In this document: positions 42,314 to 51,149 of the stretch, one piece after another
Numbering within the stretch: the first letter of the stretch is position 1
Layout of the letters: every line of letters begins with the position of its first letter
Assembly: GCA_029243485.1 (NCBI GenBank)
Contig: JAQWRY010000003.1
Span: 124,001-188,000, forward strand
Length of the DNA: 64,000 bases
Direction: 5' to 3'
DNA from: Candidatus Binatia bacterium
GTDB taxonomy: Bacteria > Desulfobacterota > Binatia > UBA12015
Translations under genes and position numbers: made by a program
The notes under the pieces: model-generated
Database searches by the model: none
What the model saw: the letters and a program-made list of their open reading frames with translations, nothing else
Told to the model about the DNA's origin: nothing

Positions 42314-44332
42314 TCAGAACAACCGGACCGGCGTGACGCCGGGCTTCCCGTAGAGGCCTCGGTAGATCCGGTAGTTCTCCAGGACCTTCTTCACGTAGCC
42401 GCGGGTTTCGCGGTACGAGATCAGCTCCACGAACTCGTCTCCACGCAAGCGGCCGTTCTGGTCGAGCCAGCGATTCGCGGGGCGCGGGCCGGCGTTATAC
42501 GCCGCGATTGCCGGGATCGCGCGTCCGTCGAAACGGTCGAGCATTTTGCGGAAGTAGCGGGCCCCCAAGTCGATGTTGACCTCGGGATCCCAGAGCTCCC
42601 ATCTCTTCATCGTGCGCCCGGTCATCGCACTCGCGGTGCTGGGGAGGAGCTGCATCACACCCTGAGCGTCCGCCGGTGAGGCGATGCGCTCGTCGAACAT
42701 GCTCTCCTGGCGAGCGATCGACGCGAGAAGCAGGGGGTCGATGCCGTACTTTCGGCCGGCTTTCTGGAAGGCGGGCCAATGCGCGAGAGGTCGTAGCTTC
42801 TGGTCGAGGCCGGAGACGCCTTGGCTCCGCAGCCGGGCGGCGAGACGGATCACCTGCCGGTGTGCGCCGAGGGACTCGTACTCGCGCAGGAGAAGCGCGC
42901 TAGGTCCGGCCGCGTTCCGCGCACCTGCCAACTCCCGCATCGCGTCGTCGCGAAATCCGAGGTCGCGTAGGAGTCGGGCACGCTCCAGATGGTTGCGCGC
43001 CGCGGTGGGCACTGTCGCTGCGGAGACGGGGCGAGGAGAGGGCCCGGCCCCGTTGTCGAATCGCTCTGGTACGCCGAGCCACCAGGTGTAGTAGCTGCGC
43101 GGTGATCGCGCTCCGAGTCGCGCGTACGCAGCCTTTGCGTCGTCCGACCGTCCGGCGGCCGCGAGAGCGCGCCCCGACCAATACAGCGCATCGTCGCGCC
43201 CGCTGATCCGCCGCCAGGCAGCGGCCGCGCCGGCGGCGTCGCCGTTTCGGTACCGAACGAAGCCGGCGCGCCAGGCGCTTTCTTCGGCGACCTTGGAGTT
43301 CGGGTAGCGGCCGGCAATCGTCTCGTAGTGCCGCGCGGCCTCGGACGCGGCCCCACGTGCCTCGTCGATCCGACCGAGTGCATAGAGCGCCTCTGGTGCT
43401 TGCGCGTGCCTGGGGAAGCGTTCGGCGAGTCGTCGGAAGTCGCGCGCGGCGGCCTCGTTCCGATCCGCGTTCCACTCGATCCGGGCCCGCTCGGCGAGCG
43501 CTTGAGCGGCGGCATCCGGATCGCCCGAGGCGGCGGCCTTCCCGTACGCGGCGGTCGCTTCACGCGACCGGCCCGCGCTCTTCAGGATCCGTGCCCTGAG
43601 GAGAAGTGCCTTCCCGGAGGAGGCCTTGCCGAGCGCGGCGAGGGCCGCGTCCGGACGGCCCTCCTTCAGGCGAGCGGACGCGACCTTCTCCGAGAACTGA
43701 GCGGAGCTCATGCCGAGCACTTTCGGGCCCTTGGCCTCCAGGCCTTCGCGGACGACGGTCGCGGCGCGGCCGACGTCGCCCGGTCGGCCGGCGAGTTCCA
43801 GGGTGAGGGAGTACGCTTCGCGCGGGCGGCCGAGGGCTTCCAGGGCGCGGGCCTTACCCAGCATCGCGCGACTCCGGCTCTTGCTCTCCCAGGCGCGTAT
43901 GGCGGTGTCGAAATAGCGCAGAGCCTGCTTCGGGTTCCGTCGTTTCAGCTCGATCTCGCCGCGCTCGGTGGCCGCGGAACTGACCCACACGCTTCGGTGG
44001 TGGTCGCGCAGGAGCGTGTCGAGGTTGCGGACCGCGCCGGCGGTGTCGCCGTTCTGAGCCGCGAGATGGCCGGCCCAGTAAAGTCCGTGGTCCGCGAGTT
44101 CGGGCACCACGACGACAGTCCGCTCGAAGGCCCGGCGCGCGGCCGTGGTGCGTCCGGCGTCCATGTCGATGCGGCCCTGCCTGAAGACCGCCGCTCGAGT
44201 GATTGCCGGCCTCGGATCGTCCGCGGCGTCCGCCGGCGGTGGGAGCTGGGTTGCGAACACGAAGAGAACGGCCAGCGCGACCGTGCGTGTTCCGTTCCCT
44301 TCTGTTCGCCGAGTTCCGGCGCGCGCGATCAG
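42314..44332 (-). CDS. Soluble lytic murein transglycosylase (Slt-like)
   Basis: About 672 residues. A signal peptide (TVALAVLFVFATQL ending PADA) is followed by a long helical TPR-like solenoid rich in A, R and L (for example AAYGKAAASGDPDAAAQALA), then a C-terminal goose-type lysozyme domain. That domain contains ASIARQESMFDERIASPADA with the catalytic glutamate, GVMQLLPSTA and AIAAYNAGPRPA. It cleaves peptidoglycan strands in the periplasm. The start is doubtful: no ATG or GTG lies before the signal peptide in frame. CTG 44332 overlaps the stop of a 39-residue frame as CTGA and would fit translational coupling; TTG 44518 would put 80 odd residues before the signal. Confidence 0.88.
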   Translation of the reverse strand: MIARAGTRRTEGNGTRTVALAVLFVFATQLPPPADAADDPRPAITRAAVFRQGRIDMDAGRTTAARRAFERTVVVVPELADHGLYWAGHLAAQNGDTAGAVRNLDTLLRDHHRSVWVSSAATERGEIELKRRNPKQALRYFDTAIRAWESKSRSRAMLGKARALEALGRPREAYSLTLELAGRPGDVGRAATVVREGLEAKGPKVLGMSSAQFSEKVASARLKEGRPDAALAALGKASSGKALLLRARILKSAGRSREATAAYGKAAASGDPDAAAQALAERARIEWNADRNEAAARDFRRLAERFPRHAQAPEALYALGRIDEARGAASEAARHYETIAGRYPNSKVAEESAWRAGFVRYRNGDAAGAAAAWRRISGRDDALYWSGRALAAAGRSDDAKAAYARLGARSPRSYYTWWLGVPERFDNGAGPSPRPVSAATVPTAARNHLERARLLRDLGFRDDAMRELAGARNAAGPSALLLREYESLGAHRQVIRLAARLRSQGVSGLDQKLRPLAHWPAFQKAGRKYGIDPLLLASIARQESMFDERIASPADAQGVMQLLPSTASAMTGRTMKRWELWDPEVNIDLGARYFRKMLDRFDGRAIPAIAAYNAGPRPANRWLDQNGRLRGDEFVELISYRETRGYVKKVLENYRIYRGLYGKPGVTPVRLF

Positions 44333-44448
44333 GACGCCGCCTTTGCGTGGGTATTCGGCTTGCCCGTTTCGACCCCGGCGATTCGCGCGAGTTTCTTGTG
44401 GACGAAGTACAAGACACTGTCCTTTTGCCTGACCTGGGTTGCCAGCAT
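44329..44448 (-). CDS. 39-residue peptide upstream of the transglycosylase
   Basis: ATG 44448 is preceded by GGAGG with seven bases between, the best ribosome-binding site in this stretch. The peptide (VRQKDSVLYFVHKKLARI in its first half) is basic and not hydrophobic enough to cross the membrane. Its TGA lies at 44331-44329 and overlaps the proposed CTG start of the transglycosylase gene. It may act as a coupling leader or be a small protein of its own. No family is recognised. Confidence 0.5.
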   Translation of the reverse strand: MLATQVRQKDSVLYFVHKKLARIAGVETGKPNTHAKAAS

Positions 44449-44529
44449 TGCTTCGCCTCCGGTCCGCATTGGTTCGGCGGATATTCGAAAATATCGACGG
44501 GCCCGTGCTGAGTGTCAAACGGTCATCGG

Positions 44530-45618
44530 TCAGGTTGCTCGTTTCGGTACAGGTTGCCCCGCTCGTCTCGCCTGTCGTCGCGCGAGGCGGCGGTCCCGGA
44601 GCTCGGTCGCGAGGTGTCGCAGGTCGGCGACGCGATCGGATTCGTCTACGATCTCGACGCCGAGGATCGTCTCCACGAGGTCCTCGAGGGTGACGAGCCC
44701 GCTCATGCCCCCGAACTCGTCGACGGCCATGGCGACGTGTTCACCCTCGTCCAGGAAGTGCCGCAAGGCGCGTGCGAGTGTCGCGCTGTCCGGGATGAAT
44801 GTGACGTCGCGCATGAACTCGGTCAGCGGTGTCTCGGGTGCCGCCCCGCGGGCCGCGGCCAGCAGAGCTTCTCGCTGAACGCAGTACCCCTTCACGCGGT
44901 CGCGATCCTCTGCGAACAACGGAATACGCGAGACGGAGCTCGTCTCAGTGTGCTCGACGAGTTCGCCGAGGGTCGACGTGGTCGGGAGCATGATGACCAC
45001 GGTGCGCGGAGTCATCACGTCTTCGACTTTGATCTGCTCGAGCTCGAGTACGTTCTCGAAGACCTGGGATTCCTGCATTTCGATCGCGCCCTCGCGCGCC
45101 GCCATCCCGACCAGCGCGGTGAGCTCGCTGCGTGAGATCGGCGGTGTGCCGCCCGGAGCGATCAGCCGGGTGAGGAAGCGGGTCAGATACAGGATGGGGG
45201 CGAGGGCAAAGGTGAGAATCCCGATGGTTCGGCCGACGAAGTTGACAAGGTGCGCGGCGTAGACGGTCCCAAGGGTCTTCGGGATGATCTCGGTGCAGAT
45301 CAGGACGAGGATCGTGAGGACACCCGAGAAGATCCCGACCCGGGCGCTGCCGAAGACCCGGGCGGCCTGCGCACCCGCTAGTGCCGCGCCGAGGGTCTGC
45401 GCAATCGTGTTCATGGTGAGAACGGCCGAAATCGCGTCGTCGATTCGGTGGCGCTTCAGGTCCAGGAGCAGAATCGCCCCCTGGCTACCCGAATTTGCCC
45501 GGGACTCGATGTCCGAGATCCGAACCGAGAGCAGGGTGGCTTCCAGCAGCGAGGCCAGGAACGACACGGTGAGCGCCGTCCCCACATAGAGGACGAGCAG
45601 CCAGGCGTCGGCGCTCAT
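44530..45618 (-). CDS. CNNM/CBS-domain membrane protein (CorC/HlyC-like)
   Basis: A 362-residue protein with an N-terminal CNNM transmembrane domain of three or four segments (AWLLVLYVGTALTVSFLASL, then LTILVLICTEIIPKTLGTVY) and a CBS pair (about residues 200-330: VEDVMTPRTVVIMLPTTSTL and DEFGGMSGLVTLEDLVETIL). The family is tied to magnesium efflux or homeostasis. The start MSADAW at 45618 is chosen because the preceding open frame lies over the histidine kinase gene. The C-terminus is basic and probably disordered. It precedes the 39-residue peptide and transglycosylase genes on the same strand. Confidence 0.92.
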   Translation of the reverse strand: MSADAWLLVLYVGTALTVSFLASLLEATLLSVRISDIESRANSGSQGAILLLDLKRHRIDDAISAVLTMNTIAQTLGAALAGAQAARVFGSARVGIFSGVLTILVLICTEIIPKTLGTVYAAHLVNFVGRTIGILTFALAPILYLTRFLTRLIAPGGTPPISRSELTALVGMAAREGAIEMQESQVFENVLELEQIKVEDVMTPRTVVIMLPTTSTLGELVEHTETSSVSRIPLFAEDRDRVKGYCVQREALLAAARGAAPETPLTEFMRDVTFIPDSATLARALRHFLDEGEHVAMAVDEFGGMSGLVTLEDLVETILGVEIVDESDRVADLRHLATELRDRRLARRQARRAGQPVPKRAT

Positions 45619-45712
45619 CCGGTCTCCCGAGTCGGATCCATCTCCGGCTCGGGAAGTATCATGAGATACTGGAACGCGGCCACCGGATCTGGCTAGTCTG
45701 GCGGTGGGACGG

Positions 45713-45721
45713 CCCCCCCCC
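45713..45721 (+). repeat. Run of nine C before the histidine kinase start
   Basis: Nine C end five bases before ATG 45727, exactly where the ribosome-binding spacer would be. A change in run length would alter the distance to the start codon. Confidence 0.6.
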
Positions 45722-45726
45722 TTCCG

Positions 45727-47586
45727 ATGAGCACTCCAGATCCCGGACACAACGCCCAGTTGCCCGCCGACCCCGTCGGCCCGCGGGCGATCCGCGCGGC
45801 CTACCGAGCGGCGAATGCCGACCTGCTGCGCCAGCGGATCGACATGGGCGTGGCCCTCTTCTCGCTGACCGGGTTCGCACTGCTGTTCCAGGAGTGGGCG
45901 GCCTACCAGGAGCAGGCCGAGTCGGTCGGGCTGATTTTCGCGGGGCAGGTCCTGATCTGCGTCGCGGCGCTGTCTCTTGCCAGATGGCAGCGCGTGCGGG
46001 AGAGGCTTCCGGCGATCGGCGCGCTCCTCGCGTCGGCAATCGTGGGGACGGTTTTTGTGGAGGACGTGCTCCTCGGGTTGTCGCCGGAAGTGATCACCAT
46101 CGGTCTGGTTTCGATCCTGTCGTGCACGGCGGCGCTCTTCCCGTGGGGATGGCGGGCGCAATGCGTGGTCAGTGGGGTCTGCGTGCTCGGGCTCGTCGGC
46201 GTCGAGGTGCTGGGGTTGGTGGAGCCGGTGGGAGCGCATGCATATGCGGGCCTGATGACGGTCGCCGCCGCGACGGTCGCGGGTGCCCTGCTGGTCGGCC
46301 GCTACCGCTTTGCGGCTTTCCAGCGTGCGGCGGGTCTCGAGCGGGTCTCCCGCGCCAATCGCGAGGAGGCGGACATCGCGGCGGCCCTGGTCGAGGTCGG
46401 CCACACTCTCGCCGCCGTCGTCGGAAATCCCGATGTCTTCGACCGCGTGAATCGTCTCATCGCGGAGCTGCTCGGTTGTGACTGGAGTGGGACCGTGACC
46501 CTGGATCCGGAACGCCGGGTGTATCGGGTCGTCGGCTTGCACGGTGTGTCTGCAGAGATTCGGGAGCAGGCCGAATCGATGGAGTTTCCTGAGGAGAGCT
46601 TCCCATTGCTCCGGAAGCTCGAAGACGGCGGCATGGTCGAGGTTCAGGACGCCTCGGCGAACGGCCTGGTGCCGGCCGCCTTCTTCGAGAAGTTTCGCGT
46701 GTCCGCAGCACTCGCGGCTCCGATCGTGCTCGGCGGGGAGGTCGTAGGCGTGGTGACGAACGGTTACGCCGAGCAGCGTGGGCCTTTCAGCCGCAGGCAT
46801 CGACGCATTACGGCCGGGATCGCACAGGCGACGGCGATCGCGGTCGAGAATCAACGTCTCTTTAACGATCTGACGCGCGCGAACCGCGTGAAGAGCGATT
46901 TCGTTTCGACGATGTCGCACGAGCTGCGTACGCCGGTGAACGTTATGCTCGGCTTCGCGCGCGTGTTGGAGGAGGGCGACGCGGGGGAACTCTCGGGCGA
47001 GCAGCGCGACATCGTCCGGCGCATTCGCCGCAGTGGCCTTCGGCTCGGTGAACTCGTCGACGCGATTCTCGACCTGAGCAAGCTCGAGTCGAGCGCCGAA
47101 CGCGTGAAGCTCGATTGGGTCGAGCTCGATTCCTTCCTCGCCGATCTCGAAGAAGAGTTCGCTGCCGAGGCTGAGGAAGCGGCCGTGCATCTAGAATGGC
47201 AGAACCTTCTGGACGGCCGACGTATCCTCACGGAAGAGCGTTGCTTGAAGACGATTCTCCGCCACCTCGTGAGGAACGCGGTGAAGTTCGCCCCGCGCGG
47301 AGAGGTTCGGGTCGAGATCGCGCAATCGGCGGCCTCGCTCGTCCTGATAGTCAGTGACTCGGGGATCGGCATCGCACCGGAGGACGTGGAGTCGATCTTC
47401 CAGGAATTCCACCAGATCGATGCGACCGACTCGCGCGAGTTTGGCGGGGTCGGTCTCGGCCTCCACATCGTTCACCGACTGGTCGAGCGCTTGGGGGGCT
47501 CGGTCGCGGTCGTGAGCGAGCCCGGGCGCGGGTCCGACTTCACTGTCGAGATTCCCGCGCAATTCGCCCGCGCGCGGGGGGCTTGA
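45727..47586 (+). CDS. Membrane GAF-domain sensor histidine kinase
   Basis: A 619-residue sensor kinase. Six membrane segments lie within residues 40-192, a GAF domain at about 215-375, then HisKA with FVSTMSHELRTPVNVMLG (phospho-acceptor H398), and the HATPase domain with NAVKFAPRGEV, DSGIGIAPEDV and GVGLGLHIVHRL. It has no receiver domain and no response regulator gene beside it, so it is an orphan here. The signal it senses is unknown. ATG 45727 sits after a nine-C run. It is divergent from the CBS-domain gene. Confidence 0.94.
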   Translation: MSTPDPGHNAQLPADPVGPRAIRAAYRAANADLLRQRIDMGVALFSLTGFALLFQEWAAYQEQAESVGLIFAGQVLICVAALSLARWQRVRERLPAIGALLASAIVGTVFVEDVLLGLSPEVITIGLVSILSCTAALFPWGWRAQCVVSGVCVLGLVGVEVLGLVEPVGAHAYAGLMTVAAATVAGALLVGRYRFAAFQRAAGLERVSRANREEADIAAALVEVGHTLAAVVGNPDVFDRVNRLIAELLGCDWSGTVTLDPERRVYRVVGLHGVSAEIREQAESMEFPEESFPLLRKLEDGGMVEVQDASANGLVPAAFFEKFRVSAALAAPIVLGGEVVGVVTNGYAEQRGPFSRRHRRITAGIAQATAIAVENQRLFNDLTRANRVKSDFVSTMSHELRTPVNVMLGFARVLEEGDAGELSGEQRDIVRRIRRSGLRLGELVDAILDLSKLESSAERVKLDWVELDSFLADLEEEFAAEAEEAAVHLEWQNLLDGRRILTEERCLKTILRHLVRNAVKFAPRGEVRVEIAQSAASLVLIVSDSGIGIAPEDVESIFQEFHQIDATDSREFGGVGLGLHIVHRLVERLGGSVAVVSEPGRGSDFTVEIPAQFARARGA

Positions 47587-47588
47587 GC

Positions 47589-47607
47589 CGCCCCCTTTTG
47601 TGGGGCG
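47589..47607 (+). terminator. Short stem-loop after the histidine kinase gene
   Basis: CGCCCC-CTTTTGT-GGGGCG begins three bases after the kinase stop. A U-run is absent, so it is only a candidate terminator between the kinase and the tRNA. Confidence 0.35.
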
Positions 47608-47640
47608 TCGGCCCCTGTTAGCCATAGGTCTCCACTTCGG

Positions 47641-47714
47641 GGTCGCATAGCTCAGTTGGTTAGAGCGCCCGCTTCACATGCGGGAGGTCCGGGGTTCAAA
47701 TCCCTGTGCGACCA
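47641..47714 (+). tRNA. tRNA-Val (anticodon CAC)
   Basis: All arms pair: acceptor GGTCGCA with TGCGACC, D stem GCTC/GAGC, anticodon stem CCCGC/GCGGG around loop TTCACAT, and T arm with GGTTCAAATCC. The anticodon CAC at 47675-47677 reads GUG. The discriminator is A; the CCA end is not encoded. A search by eye found no second copy of its 3' end in the window. Confidence 0.96.
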
Positions 47715-47821
47715 CTTCCGAAGCGCCTGGGCAGACGCGGTCGGGTCTGCTGTGCCGGCCCGGCCGCCGCTCAAGCCCGGCCCCCGGTCCTGCCGATCCT
47801 CCCTCCAGCGGGGAGGTCATC

Positions 47822-48100
47822 ATGAAGTGGATCATTGGAATGGCGGTCATCGCGGGCCTGTTGTGGCTCGGCGGAGACCGGGTAAACGAGCTCCTCGCGT
47901 CGGGTCGGGAGTCCGCCGGAAGCCTCACGGCCCCCATCCACGGGCTGGCGAAGACGGTCGACCAGACTCGGGAGCGCGTCGACGAGACGAATCGGAAGAT
48001 AGAGGCGCTGTCGGGCCAGGCGGCCACCGCATCGGCCGGGAGCGCCGCGTCGGCGTACGGCGCGCAGGCGCGTCGGGACCTGGACGCGCTCACTCGCTGA
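47822..48100 (+). CDS. Small membrane-anchored coiled-coil protein
   Basis: A 92-residue protein with one N-terminal membrane segment (WIIGMAVIAGLLWLGG, residues 3-18) followed by a helical heptad-rich region (TVDQTRERVDETNRKIEAL) and an Ala/Ser-rich tail. ATG 47822 has GGGAGG five bases upstream. It resembles small membrane-tethered helical proteins of no known function. It lies between tRNA-Val and the polysaccharide export operon on the same strand. Confidence 0.7.
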   Translation: MKWIIGMAVIAGLLWLGGDRVNELLASGRESAGSLTAPIHGLAKTVDQTRERVDETNRKIEALSGQAATASAGSAASAYGAQARRDLDALTR

Positions 48101-48151
48101 GCCGGTTCGTTTCCCCTGAGCCGGGGGATTTGCTAGCGCGCCAAGGACCTC

Positions 48152-48937
48152 ATGCTGGACGGCCTTTGGCGTTACCGAACATTCATCGCGAGCATGGTCC
48201 GACGCGAGTTCCAGGCTCGCTACCTGGGCTCGGCGCTCGGCTCCTTGTGGTCGGTGCTGAATCCGCTCGCGATGATCTTCATTTACACGGTCATCTTCGG
48301 GCAGGTGATGCGCGCCCGTTTGCCCGGCGTCGAAGACGGAACCAGCTACGGGATCTTCCTGTGCGCCGGGCTGCTGCCCTGGAACATGTTCGTCGAGACT
48401 CTGCAGCGCGGCACCAACGTTTTCGTCGACCAGGGGAACCTCCTGAAGAAGATGACGTTCCCGCGGGCGTCTCTGCCGATCATCGTGGTTGCCTCGGCGT
48501 TGGTGAACTTCGCGATCATCTTCGGACTGCTGCTCTTCGTGATGTTGGTGCTCGGACGCTTCCCCGGCTGGCCGCTACTCGGGCTCGTACCGCTTCTCTT
48601 CTTGCAGCAGATGATCGCTGTGGGCATCGGCGTCGGGCTCGGTGTTTTGAACGTGTTCTTCCGCGACGTCGGACAGGCAGTGGGGATCCTTCTTCAGTTC
48701 TGGTTCTGGTTCACGCCGATCATCTACCCGCTCTCGATCCTCGGTGAGCGCCTCCAGTTCCTGGTCCGGCTGAATCCGATGACGGCGTTCGTGGACGCCT
48801 ACCAGGGTATCCTTCTGTACGATCGCTCTCCGGACTGGCTCTCGTTTCTTCCGCACCTGGTACTCGCGTGCCTGGCCCTGGCGTTAGGACGGAAGATCTT
48901 CCGACGCCTCGCCGGCGAGATGACGGACTACCTCTGA
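48152..48937 (+). CDS. ABC-2 polysaccharide exporter permease 1 (Wzm-like)
   Basis: A 261-residue ABC-2-type permease with six membrane segments. FIASMVRREFQARYLGSALG and WSVLNPLAMIFIYTVIFGQV are the hallmark N-terminal blocks of Wzm/TagG-like permeases, and FWFWFTPIIYPLS, NPMTAFVDAYQGIL the C-terminal ones. It should move a lipid-linked glycan across the inner membrane with its ATPase partner, whose start overlaps this stop by one base (TGATG). First gene of a coupled operon. Confidence 0.94.
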   Translation: MLDGLWRYRTFIASMVRREFQARYLGSALGSLWSVLNPLAMIFIYTVIFGQVMRARLPGVEDGTSYGIFLCAGLLPWNMFVETLQRGTNVFVDQGNLLKKMTFPRASLPIIVVASALVNFAIIFGLLLFVMLVLGRFPGWPLLGLVPLLFLQQMIAVGIGVGLGVLNVFFRDVGQAVGILLQFWFWFTPIIYPLSILGERLQFLVRLNPMTAFVDAYQGILLYDRSPDWLSFLPHLVLACLALALGRKIFRRLAGEMTDYL

Positions 48938-50175
48938 TGGGACGCATCGTCGCACGAGGCCTCGGGAAGAAGTTTCGGATCTACCGGCGCTCCCGCGATC
49001 AGCTGTTGGAGTGGATGTCGCGCGGCGGCAAGACCCTCCACCGGGAAGACTGGGTGCTTCGGGACATCGACTTCGAAGTGAACGAAGGCGAATCCGTCGG
49101 CATCATCGGAATGAACGGAGCGGGGAAGAGCACGCTCCTGCGAATCCTCACGGGAACGACGCTGGCGAGCGAGGGCTCGTTCGAGGTCTCTGGTCGGGTC
49201 GCCGCGTTGCTGGAGTTGGGGCTCGGGATCCACCCCGAGTTCGATGGGTGGCAGAATGCGGGGCTCGCGTGCCGACTCCTCGGCGTGGAAGAGCACGACA
49301 TCCCGAAGGTCCTTCCCTGGGTGCAGGAGTTTTCCGAGCTCGGCAGCCACATGGATCAGCCGGTCCGAACCTACTCGACGGGGATGCAGGTCCGGTTGGC
49401 CTTCAGTGCGGCGACGGCCGTTCGTCCCGATGTCCTGATGGTCGACGAAGCTCTCTCCGTCGGCGATGCTTACTTTCAGCACAAGTCGATGAGCCGCATC
49501 CGCGCGTTCCGGGAGGAGGGTACGACGCTTCTGTTCGTGACCCACGATCCGGGAGCGGTGAAATCGCTCTGCGACCGCGCGCTGCTCCTGGAGGCGGGTC
49601 GGCTCGTGCTGGATGACGCACCCGACGCGGTCTTTGACTACTACAACGCGCGCATCGCGCAACGTGAGAAAGACGCGGAGATCGAGCAGCACAAGGACTC
49701 CGAAGGCCGTTCGGTTACGCGCTCGGGTACGCGAGAAGCCGAGTTGGTGTCAGTCACAGTCGAAGACGGCGAGGGCCGGCCCGCGCGCCTCTTCCGCGTC
49801 GGTGCGGCCGCGACGATCCGTTGCCGAATCAAGCTGAACGCTGCGATGGACTGTCCGACCGTCGGCTTCGTGATTCGGGATCGACTCGGCTCCGATGTGT
49901 TCGGGTCCAATACGTTCCACCTGGATGTCGGAGGGGCCGTCGGTGAGGCCGGCGAGCTGTTTGAGGCGGAATTCCGCACCGTGATGCACCTGGGGCCTGG
50001 CACGTACTCCCTGAGCGTCGCGCTACATCGCGATCATGTACACGTCGAGTCGAACTACGATTGGTGGGATCGCGCGGCGTTGATCGAAGTCGTGCCCGGG
50101 GAGAATGCGCCGTTCACCGGACTGGCCGCGCTTCCCATTGAGGGCACGGTTCGACGTCGCCCGTCCGGGGATTGA
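48937..50175 (+). CDS. ABC exporter ATPase 1 with glycan-recognition domain (Wzt-like)
   Basis: A 412-residue ATPase. Walker A is GMNGAGKST (residues 58-66), the signature is the Wzt-type YSTGMQVRLAF, and Walker B is VLMVDEALSVGD. After about residue 250 comes a Wzt C-terminal beta-sandwich (TREAELVSVTVEDGEGRPAR, DHVHVESNYDWWDRAALIEV), which in O-antigen systems recognises the modified end of the chain before export. A termination or capping enzyme would be expected; none is obvious next to it. Confidence 0.94.
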   Translation: MGRIVARGLGKKFRIYRRSRDQLLEWMSRGGKTLHREDWVLRDIDFEVNEGESVGIIGMNGAGKSTLLRILTGTTLASEGSFEVSGRVAALLELGLGIHPEFDGWQNAGLACRLLGVEEHDIPKVLPWVQEFSELGSHMDQPVRTYSTGMQVRLAFSAATAVRPDVLMVDEALSVGDAYFQHKSMSRIRAFREEGTTLLFVTHDPGAVKSLCDRALLLEAGRLVLDDAPDAVFDYYNARIAQREKDAEIEQHKDSEGRSVTRSGTREAELVSVTVEDGEGRPARLFRVGAAATIRCRIKLNAAMDCPTVGFVIRDRLGSDVFGSNTFHLDVGGAVGEAGELFEAEFRTVMHLGPGTYSLSVALHRDHVHVESNYDWWDRAALIEVVPGENAPFTGLAALPIEGTVRRRPSGD

Positions 50176-50177
50176 GC

Positions 50178-51149
50178 GTGGCCGCTCGCGTCTCGGTCAC
50201 GCTCGTCACGTTCGACAGCGCAGAGGACCTGCCGCGTTGTCTCGACGCGCTCGCCGCGCAGACGCAGGCGCCGGCGGAAGTCATCGTCGTGGACAACGCG
50301 TCGTCCGACGGGAGCGCGGGTGTCGCTGAGCGCCACGCGGTGGTGACGCGTGTGGAGCGGAATACCGACAATCGTGGGTTCGCCGCGGGGCAGAATCAGG
50401 CGCTCGGGCACGCGGGCGGGGACTGGGTCCTCGTCTTGAATCCCGACGTGACGCTCGGGCCGGGGTTTCTCGAGGCGCTCGGAGAGCACTTCGAGGCGCC
50501 GCCCGCGCTCGGAACGCTCTGTGGCAAGCTTCTGCGGGCCGAACCAGACGGCTCTCCGCGGACGCCCCCGACGCTCGACTCCGCCGGGGTCGTGTTCGAG
50601 CGCTCCTTTCGCCACCTGGATCGGGGTTCCGAGGCGCGCGACGACGGCCAGTTCGATCGGCTCGAGCCTGTTTTCGGGGCTACAGGCGCCGCCGCCTGCT
50701 ACCGACGCGACATGATCGAGGATGTTTCCATCGAAGGTGAGTTCTTCGACGAGGCGTTCTTCGCATACCGCGAGGACGCGGACCTGGCGTGGCGGGCGCA
50801 GCTCCTCGGATGGGACTGTCTTTACGTTCCGAAGGCGGTCGGGTATCACGTTCGCCGTGTTCTGCCGGCGAATCGTCGTGGGGTGGCAGCTGTTCTCAAC
50901 CGCCATTCCGTCAAGAACCGGTTCCTGATGCGGATCAAGAACGCGGACAGTGCCGTGATCCTTCGTTGCGGAGCTCGGGGCGTCGCTCGCGATCTGCTGG
51001 TGCTCGGCGGTTGCCTCACGACGGAGTGGAGTTCTCTGCCGGCCTTCATGGACGTGGCGCGACTCTGGCCGCGTGCGCGCCGGCAGCGGAAGGTCATCCA
51101 GGCGCGCCGTCGGCGGGATCCGTCCGTGGTCGCGGGGTGGTTTACGTGA
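50178..51149 (+). CDS. Family 2 glycosyltransferase
   Basis: A 323-residue GT-A fold enzyme. VSVTLVTFDSAEDLPRCLDA and VIVVDNASSDGSAG form the nucleotide-sugar site, NPDVTLGPGFLEAL the metal-binding loop and EAFFAYREDADLAWRA the catalytic-base region, as in rhamnosyltransferase-like proteins. The start is GTG 50178, two bases after the ATPase stop; TTG 50172 in frame is an alternative. It overlaps the next permease by four bases. It probably adds a sugar to the exported glycan. Confidence 0.9.
   Translation: MAARVSVTLVTFDSAEDLPRCLDALAAQTQAPAEVIVVDNASSDGSAGVAERHAVVTRVERNTDNRGFAAGQNQALGHAGGDWVLVLNPDVTLGPGFLEALGEHFEAPPALGTLCGKLLRAEPDGSPRTPPTLDSAGVVFERSFRHLDRGSEARDDGQFDRLEPVFGATGAAACYRRDMIEDVSIEGEFFDEAFFAYREDADLAWRAQLLGWDCLYVPKAVGYHVRRVLPANRRGVAAVLNRHSVKNRFLMRIKNADSAVILRCGARGVARDLLVLGGCLTTEWSSLPAFMDVARLWPRARRQRKVIQARRRRDPSVVAGWFT

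Noticed and set aside
45619-47190. Very long minus-strand frame upstream of the CBS-domain protein
   Set aside because: It is the shadow of the histidine kinase gene; the kinase has clear domains and motifs, the shadow none.
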